This document shows positions 37,443 through 40,837 of a stretch of DNA of 40,837 bases, one piece after another (position 1 is the first letter of the stretch; each line of letters begins with the position of its first letter). The stretch covers positions 1-40,837 of the IMG/VR virus record IMGVR_UViG_3300025759_009508; one strand, 5' to 3'. A model generated the notes under the pieces. It did not search any database. It was not told the DNA's origin and was given only the letters and a program-made list of their open reading frames with translations. The translations under genes were made by a program, and so were the position numbers. This DNA comes from a virus.

Positions 37443-38123
37443 ATGAACTATTACACTTACGCATATTTGCGTCAAGATGGAACACCATACTATATTGGTA
37501 AAGGTAAAGGAAATAGAATATATCAAAAATCTGGAGATGTCATAAAACCTCCAAAAAATAAAAATAGAATTATATTCTTAAAACAAAATTTAACCGAAGA
37601 TAATGCTTTTAAGCATGAGATTTACATGATTTCTATCTTTGGAAGAAGGGATTTAAATACTGGAATTTTACATAACAGAACAAATGGTGGGGAGGGTGCA
37701 TCTGGTCACATTCAAAGTGAAGAAACAAAACAAAAAAGAAGCATTGCTTTAAAAGGAAAATCCAGACCGCAAGAAGTAAAAGAAAAAATAGGAAATAAAA
37801 ATAGAGGAAAAACTCATAGTGAAGAAACCAGACAAAAAATAAGTGATATTCATAAAGGTAATACTTATTGGGTTGGAAAAAAACATAGTGAAGAATCAAA
37901 AAAGAAAATGAGAGATGCTAAAATTGGTGGCACAAGTCATATGAGTGGGAAAACTCACAGTGAAGAAACCCGACAAAAAATAAGTGCCTCTAAAAAAGGA
38001 AAATCAAATGGATGTGTGGGTAGAAAATATTCACCAGAAACAATAGAAAAAATGAGACAATCTGCTCTCAATAGAAAAAATAAAGAACTCAAAACACTGG
38101 TAGAAAATTTGGAAGCTCTATAA
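37443..38123 (+). CDS. GIY-YIG homing endonuclease with NUMOD3 repeats, next to psbD
   Basis: 226 aa. Seen: YYTYAYLRQDGTPYYIGKGKGNRIYQ (GIY-YIG core as Y-A-Y...Y-Y-I-G, R at about 24), EIYMISIFGRRDLNTG and NRTNGGEG, then DNA-binding repeats of the NUMOD3 type: SEETKQKRS, GKTHSEETRQKIS (twice), GKKHSEESKKKM and YSPETIEKMR. This is a free-standing SegB-like homing endonuclease. Downstream of psbD it mirrors the EndoVII gene next to psbA. AT-rich with Lys-rich coding. Its stop begins the first copy of a 36-bp repeat. Confidence 0.92.
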   Translation: MNYYTYAYLRQDGTPYYIGKGKGNRIYQKSGDVIKPPKNKNRIIFLKQNLTEDNAFKHEIYMISIFGRRDLNTGILHNRTNGGEGASGHIQSEETKQKRSIALKGKSRPQEVKEKIGNKNRGKTHSEETRQKISDIHKGNTYWVGKKHSEESKKKMRDAKIGGTSHMSGKTHSEETRQKISASKKGKSNGCVGRKYSPETIEKMRQSALNRKNKELKTLVENLEAL

Positions 38124-38156
38124 ACCACTCCCTAAACCGTCACAGCACTCCTTGAC
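38121..38156 (+). repeat. 36-bp direct repeat, left copy
   Basis: Bases 38121-38156 are identical to 38684-38719. The left copy includes the stop of the GIY-YIG gene and ends in CTCCTTGAC. It holds the 5' arm of a terminator and TTGAC of a -35 but lacks the matching 3' arm and -10. Confidence 0.95.
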
Positions 38157-38167
38157 CACCTATCAAA

Positions 38168-38680
38168 ATGAAAAATTTTAAACCACAAAATTTTCTTAAG
38201 AAATATAACCAATATTTATTTTTCTATAATGGATACCTTTCCAATTGGGATGATACTCCCTTTTTAGATCCTCGTAGTACTGTTTTATATAACTGTTCTG
38301 AACAGTATATGATGCAAAAAAAAGCACTATTATTTAATGATTTTGATATTGCTAAAAAAATTATGACTAAAACTGACCCTGGGGATCAAAAAAGCCTTGG
38401 GAAAAAAGTAAAGAACTTTGATAAACAAATTTGGAATAAACATGCAAGGCAGATTGTTTATGAAGGTTGTTTCTATAAGTTTACTCAAAATGAAGATGCC
38501 TATGAATATCTATTGAAAACCAAAAATTATTATCTGGTAGAGGCATCGCCATATGATACTATCTGGGGTATTGGTCGTGACAGTAGTGAAAGGGGAATTG
38601 AAGATCCCAAATACTGGAGAGGGACTAACTGGTTAGGTCAAGTATTGACCCAACTCCGTGAAGATCTTTATTACAAATAA
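38168..38680 (+). CDS. NADAR-domain N-glycosidase
   Basis: 170 aa. Seen: LFFYNGYLSNWDDTPF, YNCSEQYMMQKKALLF (E in EQYM is a key residue), KSLGKKVKNFDKQIW, YEGCFYKFTQNEDAYEYLL, YYLVEASPYDTIWGIG and WRGTNWLGQVLTQLRE. These are all the signature blocks of the NADAR (YbiA/COG3236) family. Known: NADAR proteins cleave N-glycosidic bonds of riboflavin intermediates, and some remove ADP-ribose from guanine in DNA, reversing DarT-type toxins. Inference: an anti-defence enzyme against DarTG-like systems or a metabolic repair enzyme. Bracketed by a 36-bp repeat, so likely a recent insertion. Confidence 0.9.
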   Translation: MKNFKPQNFLKKYNQYLFFYNGYLSNWDDTPFLDPRSTVLYNCSEQYMMQKKALLFNDFDIAKKIMTKTDPGDQKSLGKKVKNFDKQIWNKHARQIVYEGCFYKFTQNEDAYEYLLKTKNYYLVEASPYDTIWGIGRDSSERGIEDPKYWRGTNWLGQVLTQLREDLYYK

Positions 38681-38683
38681 AAC

Positions 38684-38719
38684 TAAACCACTCCCTAAAC
38701 CGTCACAGCACTCCTTGAC
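38684..38719 (+). repeat. 36-bp direct repeat, right copy
   Basis: Perfect copy of 38121-38156, 563 bases downstream. Here the sequence continues into GGGGTGCT and a -10, so this copy is the complete terminator/promoter. Confidence 0.95.
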
Positions 38720-38768
38720 TGGGGTGCTTTTTTATTGTATACTGAGAGGGTTAGAAACCCTCTTTTTT
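38707..38768 (+). promoter_or_regulatory. Terminator fused with the purC promoter, plus leader hairpin
   Basis: AGCACTCC/GGGGTGCT (one G-U pair) with a T run is a terminator (38707-38733). TTGACT (38715-38720), 17 bases, TATACT (38738-38743) is the purC promoter. Next AGAGGGTT-AGA-AACCCTCT (38745-38763) and T6 form a second terminator that covers the likely start site, so it would stop upstream readthrough more than purC mRNA. Confidence 0.8.
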
Positions 38769-39467
38769 ATGGAAGTAATTATAGAAGGCAAGGTCAAAAC
38801 TGTTTATCAGGGTGATGATGCTGATCGTGTGATCATTGAGTATCATGATAAGGTAACTGCTGGTAATGGAGAGAAAGAAGACTATCCTTTGGGAAAGGGA
38901 TCACTCTGTTGTAGTATCTCATCTCTTATCTTTGAGAAACTTGCTGAAGCAGGTATTCCGACTCACTATGATTGTATGGTTGGTGCAAACAAAATGATTT
39001 GTAAGAAGGTAGACATCGTTCCATTAGAAGTTATTTGTCGTAATCGTGCTGCCGGATCTATTGTTCGCGAGACAACTCTTAAAGAAGGACAACCACTACC
39101 ACAACCAATTGTTGAGTTCTTTCTGAAGGATGATAGTAAGCATGATCCTTTACTTACACCAGATCGTGTGCGTTTGATGGGATATAATCCTGAACCTTTT
39201 GTTGAGATGACACTACGGATTAATGATTATCTTCGACAGATGTTTTATATTATGGGTATTGATTTGGTTGACTTCAAGATTGAGTATGGTTATGATGCTC
39301 ATGGTGATTTGTATCTTGCCGATGAGATTAGTCCTGATAGTATGAGACTGTGGAAGATTGGTGGTGATGAACGATTTGATAAGGATCTATTCAGAAAAGA
39401 TGAAGGTGATATTGTACCTGCCTATCGTGAGATACTTGACCGACTACAACCCCTTGCTATTCAATGA
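38769..39467 (+). CDS. purC: SAICAR synthetase (phosphoribosylaminoimidazole-succinocarboxamide synthase)
   Basis: 232 aa from ATG 38769, the first ATG after the promoter. Seen: EGKVKTVYQGDDADRVIIEYHDKVTAGNG, of which the GKxKxVY and D-KxTAxNG parts are the ATP loop; PLEVICRNRAAGSIVRE (substrate loop), VDFKIEYG and LADEISPDSMRLW. These match PurC, which joins aspartate to CAIR with ATP in purine synthesis. Cyanophages often carry purC and purM to sustain nucleotides for genome replication. Heads an operon running to purM. Confidence 0.97.
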   Translation: MEVIIEGKVKTVYQGDDADRVIIEYHDKVTAGNGEKEDYPLGKGSLCCSISSLIFEKLAEAGIPTHYDCMVGANKMICKKVDIVPLEVICRNRAAGSIVRETTLKEGQPLPQPIVEFFLKDDSKHDPLLTPDRVRLMGYNPEPFVEMTLRINDYLRQMFYIMGIDLVDFKIEYGYDAHGDLYLADEISPDSMRLWKIGGDERFDKDLFRKDEGDIVPAYREILDRLQPLAIQ

Positions 39468-39700
39468 CCATCAAAGAAAAGAAAGCACTTATTAAAACAC
39501 TTGAGAATGCCTACAACACTTGTTTTGATTGTGGACATAAGTATGGAGTTTATTCTGTAGGATGTTCATCTGTGTATGAATCAAAGTGTGGTGTATGTGG
39601 TGAGACAAAACCCATCACAGAAACCAGGGACTTTGGTTATTTCATCACTGGTATTCGTAAACTTAAACTTGAGATTCAAAATGAAACACGAAATCCCTGA
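39464..39700 (+). CDS. Zinc-ribbon-like small protein
   Basis: 78 aa, ATGA overlap with purC. Seen: NTCFDCGHKYGVYSVGCSSVYE and KCGVCGETK, giving two C-x2-C pairs that fit a zinc ribbon. Helices flank it (KKALIKTLENAY; GIRKLKLEIQNE). Possibly nucleic-acid or protein binding; no named family. Confidence 0.65.
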   Translation: MTIKEKKALIKTLENAYNTCFDCGHKYGVYSVGCSSVYESKCGVCGETKPITETRDFGYFITGIRKLKLEIQNETRNP

Positions 39701-39953
39701 CATCATTAGAAAGAACTGCTTTGATTGTTTCAAGAGTTTGAATGCTGCTGAGAGAGCAGTTGTTATGTTTGGTGAGGAAGAGTATCGTAAGTCATTAGAC
39801 CTTGAGAATGATGATGCTCCCTGTTGGAAGATACCAAGTGGAGAGTCAACTACCTTTGTTGGTTGGAACCCTATGTGTATCCCAACAATGGATTACATCT
39901 TATGGAAACTAAAACGTCGTGAACAAATCGATAAAGGAGAAATCATTGGATAA
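39681..39953 (+). CDS. Hypothetical protein in the purC-purM operon
   Basis: 90 aa from ATG 39681, overlapping the previous gene by 20 bases. Seen: IIRKNCFDCFKSLNAAERAV (C-x2-C), then FVGWNPMCIPTMDYILWKL. No signal or membrane helix. Function unknown. Confidence 0.6.
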   Translation: MKHEIPDIIRKNCFDCFKSLNAAERAVVMFGEEEYRKSLDLENDDAPCWKIPSGESTTFVGWNPMCIPTMDYILWKLKRREQIDKGEIIG

Positions 39954-40116
39954 ATTATCTAAAGAAGAGATGAGAACTAAGATCAAAGAGTTCTCTGCAA
40001 TTCTTAAAAATCAAAGAGTGTATTGGGATGAAGAGGACAAGAAAGGATTTACATATTCTTGTGATCTAATCTCACAATCATTGATTACATTATACATTCG
40101 TTTAGGAAGAGACTGA
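39946..40116 (+). CDS. Small helical protein with a TTG start
   Basis: 56 aa. TTG 39946 is chosen because AAAGGAG (39933-39939) sits 6 bases before it; a GTG at 39919 lacks such a site and makes a longer overlap. Seen: KLSKEEMRTKIKEFSAILKN and YSCDLISQSLITLYIRLG. TGATG junction with purM. Function unknown. Confidence 0.55.
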   Translation: MDKLSKEEMRTKIKEFSAILKNQRVYWDEEDKKGFTYSCDLISQSLITLYIRLGRD

Positions 40117-40837
40117 TGGACTATAAAACTTCTGGTGTTGACATTATCAAGGGTAGATCTTTTGTAGAGTACATCAAAGCACTGGCACCTAACATTGGTG
40201 GGTTCAATGGAATGATGGAAGTTCCATCAGGATATGAGAAACCTGTATTAGTATCTGGTGCCGATGGTGTTGGAACTAAAATTAACATTTGTAGGATTGC
40301 CCGTGATTACACCACTATTGGTCAGGATCTCGTTGCTATGTGCGTCAATGACGTTATATGTTCTGGTGCTAAACCATTATATTTTCTAGATTATATCTCT
40401 ACTAAATCACTTGATGATAATGTCACTGATATTGTGAATGGAATTGCCACTGGTTGTGCTATGGCAGGAATGGAATTGTTAGGTGGAGAAACTGCCGAAC
40501 ATTTTAGAGCAACTGATTATGACCTTGCTGGTTTTTGTACTGGTGTTGTAGAGAAGAATGATATTGTTGATGGAACTAATATTCGATCTGGTGATGTAGT
40601 CATCGGTATTGAGAGTAGTGGACTTCATAGTAATGGATATACTCTTGTTAACTATTTGCTTAACAGAAATTACATTTACTATAAGGAGATGCCAGAACTG
40701 CTGAGACCCACTACCATCTATGCCCGTCTGATTCGAAACCTGTTGTTGGAACAGGTTCCTATCTCAGGTATGGCACACATCACAGGAGGAGGACTTCCTG
40801 AGAACCTTCCACGATGCCTTCCAGAGCATCTGACTGT
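40116..40837 (+). CDS. purM: AIR synthetase PurM (partial, runs off the window)
   Basis: The first 240 codons are present. Seen: YKTSGVDIIKGRSFVEYI, LVSGADGVGTKINICRI (signature GxDGVGTK), TIGQDLVAMCVNDVICSGAKPLYFLDY (NDxxxxGAxPLFFLDY), LLGGETAEHF, AGFCTGVVEK, GIESSGLHSNGYTLVN and ISGMAHITGGGLPENL. PurM closes FGAM to AIR with ATP, two steps before PurC. Last gene of the operon seen here. Confidence 0.97.
   Translation, partial: MDYKTSGVDIIKGRSFVEYIKALAPNIGGFNGMMEVPSGYEKPVLVSGADGVGTKINICRIARDYTTIGQDLVAMCVNDVICSGAKPLYFLDYISTKSLDDNVTDIVNGIATGCAMAGMELLGGETAEHFRATDYDLAGFCTGVVEKNDIVDGTNIRSGDVVIGIESSGLHSNGYTLVNYLLNRNYIYYKEMPELLRPTTIYARLIRNLLLEQVPISGMAHITGGGLPENLPRCLPEHLT

Noticed and set aside
37690-38080. 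CRISPR-like array from the regularly spaced repeats in the GIY-YIG gene
   Set aside because: The repeats are in frame, of unequal spacing and code for NUMOD3 DNA-binding units; no constant repeat with variable spacers.

Overview
The window looks like part of the genome of a marine T4-like cyanophage (cyanomyovirus) infecting Synechococcus or Prochlorococcus. The evidence is the combination of a class Ia ribonucleotide reductase end (nrdB), purC and purM, photosystem II genes psbA and psbD, plastocyanin (petE), a plant-type ferredoxin (petF), two high-light-inducible genes (hli), transaldolase (talC), pstS, two tRNAs, and almost complete one-strand coding with ATGA/TAATG overlaps. Short NATAAATA boxes resemble T4-type late promoters. 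TTGACN-17 bp-TATAAT-like boxes resemble host sigma70-type early promoters. All assignments come from reading the sequence; no search was run.

Layout. 1-9.7 kb: the nrdB end, a long Lys/Ser-rich protein with repeated LDE motifs that may be an internal head protein, a GIY-YIG-like protein, a tail-lysozyme-like enzyme, an exported HEXXH protein, membrane proteins, a thermonuclease-like nuclease, and a three-gene minus-strand block of exported proteins. 9.7-12.2 kb: an HNH endonuclease remnant, tRNA-Arg(TCT), tRNA-Gly(TCC), two small outer-membrane-barrel-like proteins and pstS. The second barrel gene and pstS lie behind an 11-bp-period repeat that fits a cyanobacterial Pho box. 12.2-15.0 kb: many very small genes, a gnd-like gene holding only the N-terminal domain, and two stretches that may hold structured RNA or a mini-ORF.

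15.1-30.2 kb: an uninterrupted island of 18 genes for glycan synthesis. gmd and fcl make GDP-L-fucose, and a GT10 fucosyltransferase can use it. There are about ten further glycosyltransferases or glycosyltransferase-like proteins, a C-methyltransferase, an epimerase, a nucleotidyltransferase fused to 3,4-dihydroxy-2-butanone-4-phosphate synthase (RibB), an APH-type kinase, a HAD phosphatase and a divergent transaldolase. This is the best candidate in the window for an undescribed system: it may make a fucosylated glycan carrying an unusual short-chain sugar.

30.2-38.1 kb: the photosynthesis and carbon-metabolism block: hli, petF, a second hli, psbA with a structured 5' leader, an EndoVII-type endonuclease, an Asn/Gln-rich exported protein, petE-talC, psbD and a GIY-YIG/NUMOD3 endonuclease. 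38.1-40.8 kb: a NADAR-domain gene bracketed by a perfect 36-bp direct repeat, then purC, three small genes and the start of purM. The island and the NADAR insertion are accessory; the rest reads as ordinary cyanophage core and auxiliary-metabolic gene content.
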